Assembly (NCBI GenBank): GCA_026224775.1
Contig: JAMFRP010000026.1
Span: 186,001 to 250,000 of the forward strand
Length of the DNA stretch: 64,000 nt
Direction: 5' to 3'
Source: Bacteroidota bacterium
GTDB taxonomy: Bacteria > Bacteroidota > Bacteroidia > Sphingobacteriales > Sphingobacteriaceae
In this document: in pieces, positions 35,675 to 44,494 of the stretch
Layout of the letters: every line of letters begins with the position of its first letter
Position numbering within the stretch: position 1 is the stretch's first letter
The notes under the pieces: generated by a model
Databases searched by the model: none
Told to the model about the DNA's origin: nothing
The model's input: only the letters and a program-made list of their open reading frames with translations
Position numbers and translations under genes: made by a program

Positions 35675-36196
35675 TTATTGTTGCGCCGCGAAAAATAATG
35701 CTTTCAGTTCGGTAGCATCATCCGGGCTCATTTTGCCGCCCAGTATCAAACGCAATTGCCTGCGGCGCAGCGCGCCCTCAAACAACAAAATTTCTTCAGG
35801 CGTTTCCGGTATCAGTTCAGGTACTTTCACCGTATTGCCGTCACTATCTAATGCCACAAAAGTATAATAAGCCTCGTTACTTTTTACCCGCGTACCGCTG
35901 GGGATATTCTCCGCCCAAACATCCATCCGCACCTCAACCGAAGTAGTGAACGCCCTGCTAACCCTGGCCTCAATACTAATCACATCCCCCAATTTTATAG
36001 GGGCTTTAAACGACACATTATCCACCGATGCTGTAACCACAATCCTATTACAATGCTTCTGCGCCGAAATAGCCGACGCGATATCCATCCAATGCAACAA
36101 ACGCCCACCCATCAGGTTATTCAGCGTATTGGTATCATTGGGTAATACGAGCTCATTCATTATGGTGTATGATTCTTTCGGTCTTTTTCCTTGCAT
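35675..36196 (-). CDS. Acyl-CoA thioesterase (hotdog fold, YciA/BFIT type)
   Basis: Hydrolyses acyl-CoA to free acid and CoA. The 173-residue protein has one hotdog domain, with NELVLPNDTNTLNNLMGGRLLHWMD at the N-terminus (Asn/Asp catalytic region and the long helix), VVTASVDNVSFKAPIKLGDVI, and VRMDVWAENIPSGTR plus YYTFVALDSDGN. A C-terminal helical tail (EEILLFEGALRRRQLRL) is typical of the Bacteroidota branch. Upstream is a 654-base gap that contains repeat copy A and no gene. Confidence 0.9.
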   Translation of the reverse strand: MQGKRPKESYTIMNELVLPNDTNTLNNLMGGRLLHWMDIASAISAQKHCNRIVVTASVDNVSFKAPIKLGDVISIEARVSRAFTTSVEVRMDVWAENIPSGTRVKSNEAYYTFVALDSDGNTVKVPELIPETPEEILLFEGALRRRQLRLILGGKMSPDDATELKALFFAAQQ

Positions 36197-36267
36197 CGGG
36201 TCAGTGATTTTAGCTGTAAATATACAACCAATTCGTTATTTCCCCTAATGCATTACTCACCCACTTT

Positions 36268-36702
36268 GTCATTCTGAGCGGAGCGAAGAATCTGTAAAGT
36301 AGTTTACGCCTGCAGACAACTCACCCGGTTATCGCTCAGTCGCTCAACCTGCCCTCTCTTTTGCTGCGCAACAAAGAGGGCGTGGGAAGGCTGCTCTATT
36401 TCTTATTTTTTACCTCTTTCCGCCGCAGGCGAAGAGAGGTCGACCAGCGCAGCGTAGTCGGGTGAGTCAACGGAGCGCGCAAAAGTCTTAAATATACTTT
36501 GGGCGTTGCCTTCGGCCCGTGCTATCCGCTCATACTGCATCGGCCTTAGTCACAAGCCGGTATCCACTGCTATCACTAACGCAGTCCCGGCAACTCTTAA
36601 AAATGCACGTCATTGCGAGGAACGAAGCAATCTCTATGCTATACAGAGCCACTTGCAAGGCCAACTTACCTATGTAGAGATTGCTTCGTTCCTCGCAATG
36701 AC
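36268..36702. repeat. Composite repeat copy A
   Basis: Fullest copy of a modular intergenic repeat. In order: a family-2 half (36268-36310, GTCATTCTGAGCGGAGCGAA), a hairpin with CTCACCC/GGGTGAG ends (36319-36467, containing GTCGACCAGCGCAGCGTAGT), the linker CGGAGCGCGCAAAAGTCTTA, a GGGCGTT...TAACGC module (36501-36582), and a complete family-1 palindrome (36609-36702). The rest of the 36197-36850 gap holds only a promoter box for the next gene. Confidence 0.8.
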
Positions 36703-36815
36703 AAAACTCTTACCCGTTTTAACATAGTTTGTTATGGAATTACCATTAACAGTAGCATCTTAAAACTTTAACATTCTTTAACAGCTTGTTAATTAATATA
36801 TTAAGTTATTCAGGT

Positions 36816-36823
36816 TATGTTTG
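36816..36823 (+). promoter_or_regulatory. TAnnTTTG promoter box for the regulatory-domain protein gene
   Basis: Reads TATGTTTG, 27 bases before the ATG at 36851. The nearest upstream TTG is 27 bases away, longer than usual. Confidence 0.4.
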
Positions 36824-36850
36824 TCGGTATAACCAATCTAAGCAAACAGT

Positions 36851-37624
36851 ATGAAACTAAGGGGAAAAATTCTGATTCAAATAATATTGTTTATTACAAG
36901 TTTCACCTTAGTTCATGGCCAGGTGTCAATACATGGAATTGTTCGTGATTCGGTAAGTAACGAAAAGTTGTCTTATGTAAATATTGGGATTCGACATAAA
37001 AACATCGGGACCGTATTGCTGCATGATGGAAGTTTTAACCTTACCATTCCTGCTGAAGATAAGGCGGATACACTAACATTTTCAATGGTAGGCTATAACG
37101 ATTATAAATCGACAATACAGGATTTAGGTAATGATGTAAACATTAAGCTTAAACAAAAAACAGAACAATTGGCCGAAGTAATAATCAAATCACCCTTGTT
37201 GGTCGAGAAGAAATTTGGTGACTCAAACTACCATGCGTTAGTTCAGTTTACTGACGGGAGTACAAACCAAAAAGACATTTTCGAGATAGGTCAATTGATA
37301 CATTTGGATACATCACTTTCAAAGGTCACTTCGGTTAATCTCTATATTAGTGCTGCGCGAGCGGATAGTGGAACATTCAGGATCAATTTCTACAATTATG
37401 ATGGTAAGCATCCTACAACAAGAAATTACGATAAGAATATAACACAAACACATGCGATTGCAAAAGGATGGTTAACGTTTGATTTAAAACAGTACAACAT
37501 TTACATGAAAGGTGATTTTGTTGTAGCCATTGAATTTATTCCTAACCAGCCTGTTAACAAGCCCATTAACTATAACGTAAAAGTAGTAAGTAGGTTCAAC
37601 AAAGAGCTTTTACCGGGCCAGTAG
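36851..37624 (+). CDS. Secreted carboxypeptidase-regulatory-like domain protein
   Basis: A 257-residue protein with a signal peptide (ILIQIILFITSFTLVHGQ) followed by a carboxypeptidase-D-regulatory-like domain (residues ~25-110: VSIHGIVRDSVSNEKLSYVN, IGTVLLHDGSFNLTIP, LTFSMVGYNDY), the domain that normally opens TonB receptors. Instead of a plug and barrel, the remaining ~145 residues form a beta-rich domain (NLYISAARADSGTFRINFYN, WLTFDLKQYNIYMKGDFVVAIEF) resembling that of other small Bacteroidota surface proteins. Function unknown. The gene is bracketed by composite repeat copies A and B in direct orientation. Confidence 0.75.
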   Translation: MKLRGKILIQIILFITSFTLVHGQVSIHGIVRDSVSNEKLSYVNIGIRHKNIGTVLLHDGSFNLTIPAEDKADTLTFSMVGYNDYKSTIQDLGNDVNIKLKQKTEQLAEVIIKSPLLVEKKFGDSNYHALVQFTDGSTNQKDIFEIGQLIHLDTSLSKVTSVNLYISAARADSGTFRINFYNYDGKHPTTRNYDKNITQTHAIAKGWLTFDLKQYNIYMKGDFVVAIEFIPNQPVNKPINYNVKVVSRFNKELLPGQ

Positions 37625-37755
37625 CCAGGGCGATTGGCGGTTACCTCCGCACCATTACGTTTTATATGTAACGGCGCTTGTAGGCAATACTAGTAAATAA
37701 AAATAATAACGCTTTTTGACTTTATTAATGCGGTTCTACCTCAATAAACCATTCT

Positions 37756-38122
37756 TGTCATTCGTAGTGAAGAATCTGTAAAGTAGTTTACTCATGCAGA
37801 CAACTCACCCGGTTATCGCTCAGCCGCTCAACCTGTCCTCTCTTCCGCTGCGCGTTAAAGAGGGCAAAAACTTTTCCCCACCTCTTTCCGCCGCAGGCGA
37901 AGAGAGGTCGACCAGCATAGCGTAGTCGGGTGAGTCAACGGAGCGCGCAAAAGTCTTAAATATGCATTGGGCGTTCCCGCTGGTAGAAGCAGGCCGCGCT
38001 ATCCCTGCCCGCCGGCAGGCAGGCGTTCATACTGCGCAGGCCTTAACCACCAGGCCAGTATCCACTACTAACGCAAATATTTTTTAATGTCATTGCGAGG
38101 AACGAAGCAATGACATTAAAAA
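37756..38122. repeat. Composite repeat copy B
   Basis: Same modules in the same order and orientation as copy A: family-2 half (37756-37790), CTCACCC/GGGTGAG hairpin (37803-37935), the same CGGAGCGCGCAAAAGTCTTA linker, a GGGCGTT...AACGC module (37969-38074) interrupted by a GC-rich CCTGCCCGCCGGCAGGCAGG palindrome, and a family-1 half (38081-38122). The last lies in a perfect 16-bp hairpin with TTTTTAATGTCATTGC as left arm. Nothing else was recognised in the 37625-38200 gap. Confidence 0.8.
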
Positions 38123-38200
38123 GCGTTTATAACATTTCCGCTACACTTGTAATCATCCCCAAAAACGTTTAGTTTTAGCAAGTTTTAATTACCCTCATTC

Positions 38201-40456
38201 ATGAAAAATAAATCCTTACGAGGCATGTTGGCGTGCCTTTGTTTGTTTGGCTGTGTATTACCTCAAAATACCATCGCGCAAACTAAAACCCAATACACAA
38301 GCCTAACCGATGCTTTAATGGCGGGCAGAATGCTTCGCGGTAAATCAGGCCCTCAAAATGTCGACTGGATTAATGGCGGCGATTTGTATTCCTTCGCAAG
38401 TAAGGACGGCATCAGCTCAATGAACCCTGCTACCTTAAAGGAAAACGTAATCTTCAACAACGCGGATCTGAAATATCCCGGCACGGACAAAGCTTTCGAA
38501 TACGAAAAATTCGACTGGACGCACGATTTTAAACACCTGGTTTTCCAAACCAATTTCCGCAAGATCTACCGCCGCTCAGGTGTATCTGATTATTACGTCT
38601 ATGATATTCAAAGCAAACAATTAAAGGCTGCCGCCAAAGATGCCCGTTCTGCTGAGCTATCTCCGGATGGTTCAATGGTAGGTATTGAGCGTGGCGGTAA
38701 TATGTACGTGTACAACTTCGCTACCGGACAGGAAAAACAACTAACAAGCGATTCAACCAGCGAAAATGGCATATTCAACGGCCATGGCGATTGGGTTTAC
38801 GAAGAGGAACTGGAAGTATCACAAGCCTGGAACTGGTCGCCTGATAACAAGTACATGGCTTTTTGGCAATTTGACGAAAGCAAGGTGCCCGATTTTCAGA
38901 TGACCAACTACGAAGGTCAGCATCCGAATAACGTCCATATCTCTATACCGCTGGTTGGCGATCCAAACCCATCAGTAAAAATTGGTGTGATTGATGTAAA
39001 CTCCGGCAAAAAAGTATGGCTAAGCCCTGATGAAACAGGTGATTTCTATATCCCGCGTATCTACTGGACAAGTGATCCTGATGTTTTAGCCATGGTGACC
39101 CTAAACCGTGCGCAAAACGATATGAAGCTATACTTCTTCAACGTAAAAACAGGCGAGCATCATGTAGTTTTAGAAGAGAAAAACGCTACCTGGGTAGCTA
39201 TCTCAAACTTCTACACGAACATCAACGATATGCTGTATTTTCCTGAAAAGTCAAAAGACTTTTTCTGGGTATCAGACCGTTCAGGCTATTACCATATTTA
39301 CCGTTACAGCTACGAGGGTAAATTGCTAAACCAGGTAACAAAAGGTGACTGGGATATGTTGAAGGTTATCGGCATCAACCCTGATTCAAAAACAATCTAT
39401 TACTTATCAGCAGAAACTTCTCCGATAGAGCAGCAGTTCTACTCTATAAAATACGATGGGAGCAAGGAAACAAGGTTATCCATGCAACCGGGTTATCACG
39501 ACATCAACATGTCGCCTAATACTAAATACTACATTGATAAATACAGCAGTGTAAACGTACCAACCCATGTTGATTTGTGCGATGATAAGGGCAAAGTGCT
39601 TAAAACATTGGAAGATAATAAAGCGGTAAGCGACTTCATAACAACCCATGCTTATTCGCCACAAGAAAACTTCCACTTCAAAACCCGCGATGGTGTTGAA
39701 CTGGATGGCTACATGATTAAACCATTTAACTTCGATCCAAATAAAAAATATCCAATGGTGATGGATGTTTACGGCGGCCCGGAATCGCACGAGGTATTCA
39801 ACAAGTTTAATGATGACGCATGGGCACAATGGCTGGCACAAAATGGCTATGTGGTAGTAAACGTAAACAATAGGGGCAGCGCCAACTACGGCAGCGCTTT
39901 CCTGAAAGGTGTTTACAAACAACTGGGTAAGTTCGAAAGCGAAGATTTCGCCGAAACCGCACACTATATGGGTAACATGCCATTTATTGATAGTACAAAA
40001 AGAGCTATTATGGGTACCAGCTACGGTGGTTATATCAGCAGCTATACCTTGCTCACCCATCCCGGTGTATTTAAGGTAGGTATGTCAAACTCACCGGTAA
40101 CCGACTGGCGTTTGTATGATGACATCTACACCGAGCGTTACATGGGTACTTTAGACGATAACGCCGAAGGCTACAAAAACAGCTCGGACATGACCCACGC
40201 CGCAGGATTAAAAGATCATTTCCTGCTGATCCATTCCATGAGCGATGATAATGTGCACCCGGCCAACACCATGCAGCTATTAACCGCCCTAACCAATGCT
40301 GGCAAAGATGTTGACCTGCGCATTTACCCACCGGGAGCACACGGCGCGGCATACAACTTGCAGAGCTATATTCTAATATCAGAAGTAAACTTTAACTACT
40401 TACAACGTTATTTAAAAGGCATTTGTGATCTGCCTAATTTGAATGATAAGCAGTAA
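38201..40456 (+). CDS. S9 family dipeptidyl peptidase IV-like protease
   Basis: A 751-residue secreted serine peptidase that would remove X-Pro dipeptides from peptides. A signal peptide (MLACLCLFGCVLPQNTIAQ) is followed by an eight-bladed propeller domain (~50-480; EEELEVSQAWNWSPDNKY contains the Glu-Glu pair that anchors the substrate N-terminus in DPP IV) and an alpha/beta-hydrolase domain with the nucleophile serine in GTSYGGYISS, the acid in SMSDDNVHPAN and the histidine in PPGAHGA. The catalytic triad is intact. Periplasmic or surface location. Monocistronic; a hairpin follows. Confidence 0.93.
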   Translation: MKNKSLRGMLACLCLFGCVLPQNTIAQTKTQYTSLTDALMAGRMLRGKSGPQNVDWINGGDLYSFASKDGISSMNPATLKENVIFNNADLKYPGTDKAFEYEKFDWTHDFKHLVFQTNFRKIYRRSGVSDYYVYDIQSKQLKAAAKDARSAELSPDGSMVGIERGGNMYVYNFATGQEKQLTSDSTSENGIFNGHGDWVYEEELEVSQAWNWSPDNKYMAFWQFDESKVPDFQMTNYEGQHPNNVHISIPLVGDPNPSVKIGVIDVNSGKKVWLSPDETGDFYIPRIYWTSDPDVLAMVTLNRAQNDMKLYFFNVKTGEHHVVLEEKNATWVAISNFYTNINDMLYFPEKSKDFFWVSDRSGYYHIYRYSYEGKLLNQVTKGDWDMLKVIGINPDSKTIYYLSAETSPIEQQFYSIKYDGSKETRLSMQPGYHDINMSPNTKYYIDKYSSVNVPTHVDLCDDKGKVLKTLEDNKAVSDFITTHAYSPQENFHFKTRDGVELDGYMIKPFNFDPNKKYPMVMDVYGGPESHEVFNKFNDDAWAQWLAQNGYVVVNVNNRGSANYGSAFLKGVYKQLGKFESEDFAETAHYMGNMPFIDSTKRAIMGTSYGGYISSYTLLTHPGVFKVGMSNSPVTDWRLYDDIYTERYMGTLDDNAEGYKNSSDMTHAAGLKDHFLLIHSMSDDNVHPANTMQLLTALTNAGKDVDLRIYPPGAHGAAYNLQSYILISEVNFNYLQRYLKGICDLPNLNDKQ

Positions 40457-40476
40457 TGTTATCTAATTAACCACCA

Positions 40477-40540
40477 CGTCATTGCGAGCGATAGCGTGGT
40501 AATCCCCGATTTGCAAATCAAGCGAATCGGGGATTTATTT
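40477..40540 (+). terminator. Family-1 variant hairpin acting as terminator
   Basis: CGTCATTGCGAGCGATAGCG opens a variant of the family-1 repeat (same subtype as 2844). AATCCCCGATT (40501-40511) and AATCGGGGATT (40525-40535) form an 11-bp stem followed by TATTTTAT. It sits 20 bases past the peptidase stop, so it probably ends that transcript. Confidence 0.6.
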
Positions 40541-40612
40541 TATAGACAAAGTGCGGAATACTATCATACTTCGACTACGCTCCTTTGACAGCCCTGCGCT
40601 CAAACAATAAGG

Positions 40613-41869
40613 TTACTTCTGCACCGAACTCAAAATCACATACCCCACCAGTTCTTCCCATTGCGCCGCTGGCGGATGGTAATAAACTAATACCTGGTAT
40701 TTGTTCTCCGTATCAAAGTAATTGCCTTCTAAAAAAGTATAATCAGGTTTTTTAGTGGCATTGCCAACCCAAACATATTGGTAGTCATAAACACCCTGTT
40801 TCAGGAACAGGTGGGTATAAAATTTGCCTTTATCGTCATAATCAAGTTTGCTGTGTTCGTCCAGTTTGTAGTCGTTAAACTTGCCCACTATATAGGCTGA
40901 GCCATCGGCCGCTGTCTTTCCCGCTGCCAGACTAAAAAACATATGCGCGTAATCAGCATCAATAGTTGGGTCAGTACCATCCTGATTTAGCGGGTAGAAC
41001 TGCCCATCATTATCATACAAAAAAGTATAGTTAGGCATGTTGCGACTCACATCAGTTAACAATACAACCGAATTTGCGGTATCCCTGTAAATTCGCGAAA
41101 CCCTATCAGAATTTAACTTCAAACTCCTCGTATCAAAGTGCCTGAACTCGTTTCCACCCGGAAATTCATTCGTACTCAAATCGCCATAATTTAACTGTGA
41201 TCCACGAATATATTGCGGTTGTGTGGTAAAAGACCCTGTTTCATTACGCTGATTTTGCATCACCCAGGTACGGATGTCGGTATTCGGGTTTTGTACCTTA
41301 AGTGTTCCATAATCAATCTGGAAGTTGATTTTCTGATTATGTGCCCTATTATCCAAGTCGCTCGATGCCACGACTTCACCAGTTACCGTAATCTTGCTGT
41401 TCAAAACGTAAAACCTGCGTGTAAGGATTAATTTTGTTGGATCATCATCCTCATAAACCCTTAAAATATAATTGCCCGATATTTTAGGCTTGATATACTC
41501 ATTTGGGAACTTAACGGTATAGTGGGTATATTTCTGAAAAGTAGCCGATGAATAAGTGTAATTAATGATCTTATCCTCAGTAAAGTTCTGTAAATATTGG
41601 GTAGGTGATAGGTTGGATGAGTTCCAATCTCCATCACAGTGCTCAATCGAATAGTAGTAATTGCGCACCCCGCCGCGCAGGTCATCAAAAGCCAACTGTA
41701 CCTGCTCACCACTATTCAAGTTGATAATAGGGAAGGAGGGTTCCTTTTTGGTATTATAAAACTCAACGGTTTTAATAGCCGGATTATAAACATCATTGTC
41801 GTAAGGTGCTGTTTGGGCTACACCCCTTATCGAAATAAACAGCAATAGTAAGGTAAGGTATCTGTTCAT
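40613..41869 (-). CDS. Type 9 secretion system plug protein (former DUF5103)
   Basis: A 418-residue secreted protein of the family first called DUF5103 and later identified as Plug, which closes the periplasmic side of the SprA translocon in the type 9 secretion system. Signal peptide LTLLLLFISIRGVAQ; N-terminal domain with YYYSIEHCDGDWNSSNLSP, YLQNFTEDKIINYTYS and NEYIKPKISGNYILRVYED; C-terminal domain ending VYYHPPAAQWEELVGYVIL. Function is from the family; no other T9SS gene is in the window. A TATCTTTG box lies 63 bases upstream. Confidence 0.88.
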   Translation of the reverse strand: MNRYLTLLLLFISIRGVAQTAPYDNDVYNPAIKTVEFYNTKKEPSFPIINLNSGEQVQLAFDDLRGGVRNYYYSIEHCDGDWNSSNLSPTQYLQNFTEDKIINYTYSSATFQKYTHYTVKFPNEYIKPKISGNYILRVYEDDDPTKLILTRRFYVLNSKITVTGEVVASSDLDNRAHNQKINFQIDYGTLKVQNPNTDIRTWVMQNQRNETGSFTTQPQYIRGSQLNYGDLSTNEFPGGNEFRHFDTRSLKLNSDRVSRIYRDTANSVVLLTDVSRNMPNYTFLYDNDGQFYPLNQDGTDPTIDADYAHMFFSLAAGKTAADGSAYIVGKFNDYKLDEHSKLDYDDKGKFYTHLFLKQGVYDYQYVWVGNATKKPDYTFLEGNYFDTENKYQVLVYYHPPAAQWEELVGYVILSSVQK

Positions 41870-41884
41870 AATGGAATAAAAAAA

Positions 41885-41954
41885 TGCTTCTTTGTGTAAA
41901 TCTCTTTATTGATGACTATTAACCACCAAACTCAAAGATATGCACAAAGAAGCA
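41885..41954 (-). terminator. Hairpin downstream of the ABC-F gene
   Basis: TGCTTCTTTGTG (41885-41896) and CACAAAGAAGCA (41943-41954) are a perfect 12-bp inverted repeat with a 46-base loop. On the minus strand the second arm is followed by a T-run, fitting termination of the ABC-F transcript. The promoter box of the T9SS plug gene lies inside the loop, an unusual overlap. Confidence 0.55.
41933..41940 (-). promoter_or_regulatory. TAnnTTTG promoter box for the T9SS plug gene
   Basis: On the minus strand reads TATCTTTG, 63 bases before the ATG at 41869 and inside the loop of the preceding hairpin. Confidence 0.4.
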
Positions 41955-41978
41955 CAGCGTATTAAGGCAATAAAAATA

Positions 41979-43913
41979 TTACGCTTCCAATTCCATTATC
42001 TGCTCGGCCAAAGCTTCCCAGCGTTGTTGCACAGCACCTAATTCCAGTTTTTTAACATCGTAGTTGCGTGTAACTTCCTTTGATTTATTGGCATCGCTGT
42101 AAAGCTTCTCGTCGGCAAGCTGGACTTCAAACTGTTTAACTTGTTTTTCAAGCTCAGTCATTTGCTCTTCCATCTTAGCCAAGTCCTGGTTAAGCTTTTT
42201 TAGCTGCTGAAATTTATTATCCGATTGAGGCTGTTGTTTAACAGGCTCAGGTTTTTTCTCTTCCTTTTTTTCAACCTTCGGTGAGGCTGCGGCAGGCAGG
42301 CCTTTTTGCTCTAACTTACGTTTAGCATTCCACTCCTCGTATTCGGCATAAGTGCCCGGATATACTTTTACCTTCTGATTTTCAATGTACCAGATCTTAT
42401 TAGCCACATTATCCAGGAAATACCTATCGTGAGAAACCACAATAAATGTACCCTCAAACTGCTGTAAAGCCTGTATCAATATATTAACCGAAGCAATATC
42501 CAAGTGGTTGGTAGGCTCATCCAGTACTAAAAAGTTAGCATCCGCGGTTAAAGCCTTAGCCAAAGCCACACGTGATTTCTCACCACCCGAAAGCACTTTG
42601 ATCTTCTTAAACACATCATCCCCGGTAAACAAGAACGAACCTAATATCGAACGCAGTTCTGTTTCGGTATGCCTAGGTGCGAATGCTTGCAATTCCTGCA
42701 ATATCTGGCTCTCCAAATGCAGTGATTCCAACTGGTGCTGCGCGAAGAAAGTTTGGGTTACATTATGGCCTATCTCTTTTTTACCTTCAAAGTCATTATC
42801 GGCATTCGCAACAATACGTAACAAGGTTGATTTACCTTTACCATTGGCACCGATCAAAGCGATTTTATCGCCTTTCTCAATAATAGCATCCGCATTATCC
42901 AAAATATCAATAGCAGGATATTTCTTGGTCACATTTTCCAATGTAACCAGGTTTCTACCCGATTGCTTCGAGAAACGGAAGCTAAAGTTTACTGATGGAT
43001 TATCATCATCCACATCATCCACACGCTCCAGTTTATCCAACGCCTTAATACGCGATTGCGCCATTTTAGCCTTAGATGCCTTCGCGCGGAAACGCTCGAT
43101 CAAACGCTCTTCCTGCTTTATTTTTGATTGCTGGTTTTTAAACTCACCACGCTGAATTTCCTCACGCTGCGCCTTTTCCTCTAAATAAAAAGAGTAATTA
43201 CCCGCGTAAACGGTAAGTTTTCCCTTGCGCGATTCAACCGTACGGTTGATCACCTTATCTAAAAACCACCTATCGTGCGATACAATGATCACAGCGCCTT
43301 CAAAAGCCTTCAAATAATCCTCTAACCATTGGATAGAAGGTAAGTCAAGGTGATTCGTAGGCTCGTCCAGTAACAAAATATCCGGTGCCTGTAAAAGTAT
43401 CTTAGCCAGCATCACACGCATGCGCCATCCACCCGAAAAGGTGCTCAACTTGCGGTGCGTATCAGCTTCGCTAAAACCTAAACCCGCTAAAATTTCGTGT
43501 GCTTTGTATTCAATATTGTAACCATCCAGCAATTCAAACTCATGCTGTTTGTCGCTTAGTTTGTTCAGCAGTTCATCGCTATAATCCGTTTCCAGTTTTT
43601 GCAGCAATATCTCAATCTCATCATGCAACTGGTTTTGGCGCTCAAATGCCTCCATAGCCACATGCAAAATGTTTTTGTCGGATGAATAAGATAGCAAATC
43701 CTGGTTCAAGTAACCCATCAATAGGTCCTTCGCCATCGATATGGTGCCCGATGTAGGCTTATATTCGCCTACAATTATTTTAAGCAACGTGGTTTTTCCC
43801 GTTCCGTTAGCGCCAATAAGGCCTATCTTTTCTCCGGGTTTAATATGCCAGTTCGCTTCATCATATAAGGCTCTTGCACCAATCTCAAACGTAAGGTTAT
43901 TTATAGCTATCAT
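41979..43913 (-). CDS. ABC-F family ATPase
   Basis: A 644-residue soluble protein with two ABC domains and no membrane segment, the ABC-F layout of ribosome-associated translation factors. First domain: Walker A GANGTGKTTLLK, signature TFSGGWRMRVMLAK, Walker B DILLLDEPTNHLD. Linker of ~80 residues rich in Lys/Glu (QREEIQRGEFKNQQSKIKQE). Second domain: GANGKGKSTLLR, LSGGEKSRVALAKAL, FLVLDEPTNHLD. A C-terminal Pro/Lys linker and coiled coil (~560-644) matches the Uup-like group. Probably rescues stalled ribosomes. A TATCTTTG box ends 5 bases before the ATG. Confidence 0.94.
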   Translation of the reverse strand: MIAINNLTFEIGARALYDEANWHIKPGEKIGLIGANGTGKTTLLKIIVGEYKPTSGTISMAKDLLMGYLNQDLLSYSSDKNILHVAMEAFERQNQLHDEIEILLQKLETDYSDELLNKLSDKQHEFELLDGYNIEYKAHEILAGLGFSEADTHRKLSTFSGGWRMRVMLAKILLQAPDILLLDEPTNHLDLPSIQWLEDYLKAFEGAVIIVSHDRWFLDKVINRTVESRKGKLTVYAGNYSFYLEEKAQREEIQRGEFKNQQSKIKQEERLIERFRAKASKAKMAQSRIKALDKLERVDDVDDDNPSVNFSFRFSKQSGRNLVTLENVTKKYPAIDILDNADAIIEKGDKIALIGANGKGKSTLLRIVANADNDFEGKKEIGHNVTQTFFAQHQLESLHLESQILQELQAFAPRHTETELRSILGSFLFTGDDVFKKIKVLSGGEKSRVALAKALTADANFLVLDEPTNHLDIASVNILIQALQQFEGTFIVVSHDRYFLDNVANKIWYIENQKVKVYPGTYAEYEEWNAKRKLEQKGLPAAASPKVEKKEEKKPEPVKQQPQSDNKFQQLKKLNQDLAKMEEQMTELEKQVKQFEVQLADEKLYSDANKSKEVTRNYDVKKLELGAVQQRWEALAEQIMELEA

Positions 43914-43918
43914 TTCCG

Positions 43919-43926
43919 CAAAGATA
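43919..43926 (-). promoter_or_regulatory. TAnnTTTG promoter box directly before the ABC-F gene
   Basis: On the minus strand reads TATCTTTG and ends 5 bases before the ATG at 43913, predicting a leaderless or nearly leaderless mRNA. Confidence 0.5.
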
Positions 43927-44038
43927 CGATTTTTGAACTGAAATTTGAAAGCTAAAAGGTGATCGTATTAGTTATCGAAATGTAAAGAAAAAAGGGTGTG
44001 TTTCACCTATTTAAAATGTGGGCAAAGCATAGCGTGTT

Positions 44039-44331
44039 AACTCACCCGGTTTTCGCTAGGCCGCTTAACCTGCCCTCTCTTCCGCTTTGCGGTAAAGAGG
44101 GCAAAAAATTTGTCTTTTCCCCTCTTTGTGCGCAGCGAAAGAGAGGGTCGACCAGCGTAGCGTAGTCGGGGTGAGTCAACGAAGCGCGCAAAAGTCTTAA
44201 ACATACTTTGGCGTTGCCTCCGGCCCGCGCTATCCGTTCATACACCTGCAGGCATTACGCTCGAGGCCGGTATCCACTTCTATCGCTAACGCGGAACACC
44301 CTCCCTGTCATATCGTTCCTCGGAATGACAT
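44039..44331. repeat. Composite repeat copy C
   Basis: CTCACCC/GGGTGAG hairpin (44039-44176, with GTCGACCAGCGTAGCGTAGT), linker GAAGCGCGCAAAAGTCTTAA, GGCGTT...TAACGC module (44210-44292) and a degraded family-1 remnant (44305-44331, TGTCATATCGTTCCTCGGAA). No family-2 half is seen. Same orientation as A and B. Short open frames inside it are not genes. Confidence 0.8.
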
Positions 44332-44463
44332 ATAGCCCATAACCCTGTAAAAGCACAAGCCTAAGTTCACCCCAAAAAATCGGCATCGGCTGGTTCGGCT
44401 AGCACAAGCCCAAGTTAAAGCACTAACTTTTAAAGAAGCAGGCGCAGCCGAGAGTTTTCTTTG

Positions 44464-44494
44464 GTTACTTTCTTTTGCGGAAAAAGAAAGTGAC
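44464..44494. repeat. Short inverted repeat in the ABC-F/VOC gap
   Basis: GTTACTTTCTTTT and AAAAGAAAGTGAC form a 13-bp stem (one G-T pair) around a 5-base loop. The surrounding 44340-44505 tract looks like worn intergenic repeat. From 44505 to the VOC gene at 44696 nothing recognisable is seen. Confidence 0.6.

Noticed and set aside
39476..40060. 194-residue open frame antisense to the DPP IV peptidase
   Set aside because: Opposite a region with intact catalytic motifs; low-complexity shadow frame with no domain.
42508..43155. 215-residue open frame on the plus strand within the ABC-F gene
   Set aside because: Lies entirely antisense to a well-supported ABC-F coding region; its serine/alanine-rich composition is the usual shadow.
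44042..44245. Open frame inside repeat copy C
   Set aside because: It is a translation of the CTCACCC hairpin and GCGTT module; the same words recur at four other places without keeping the frame.
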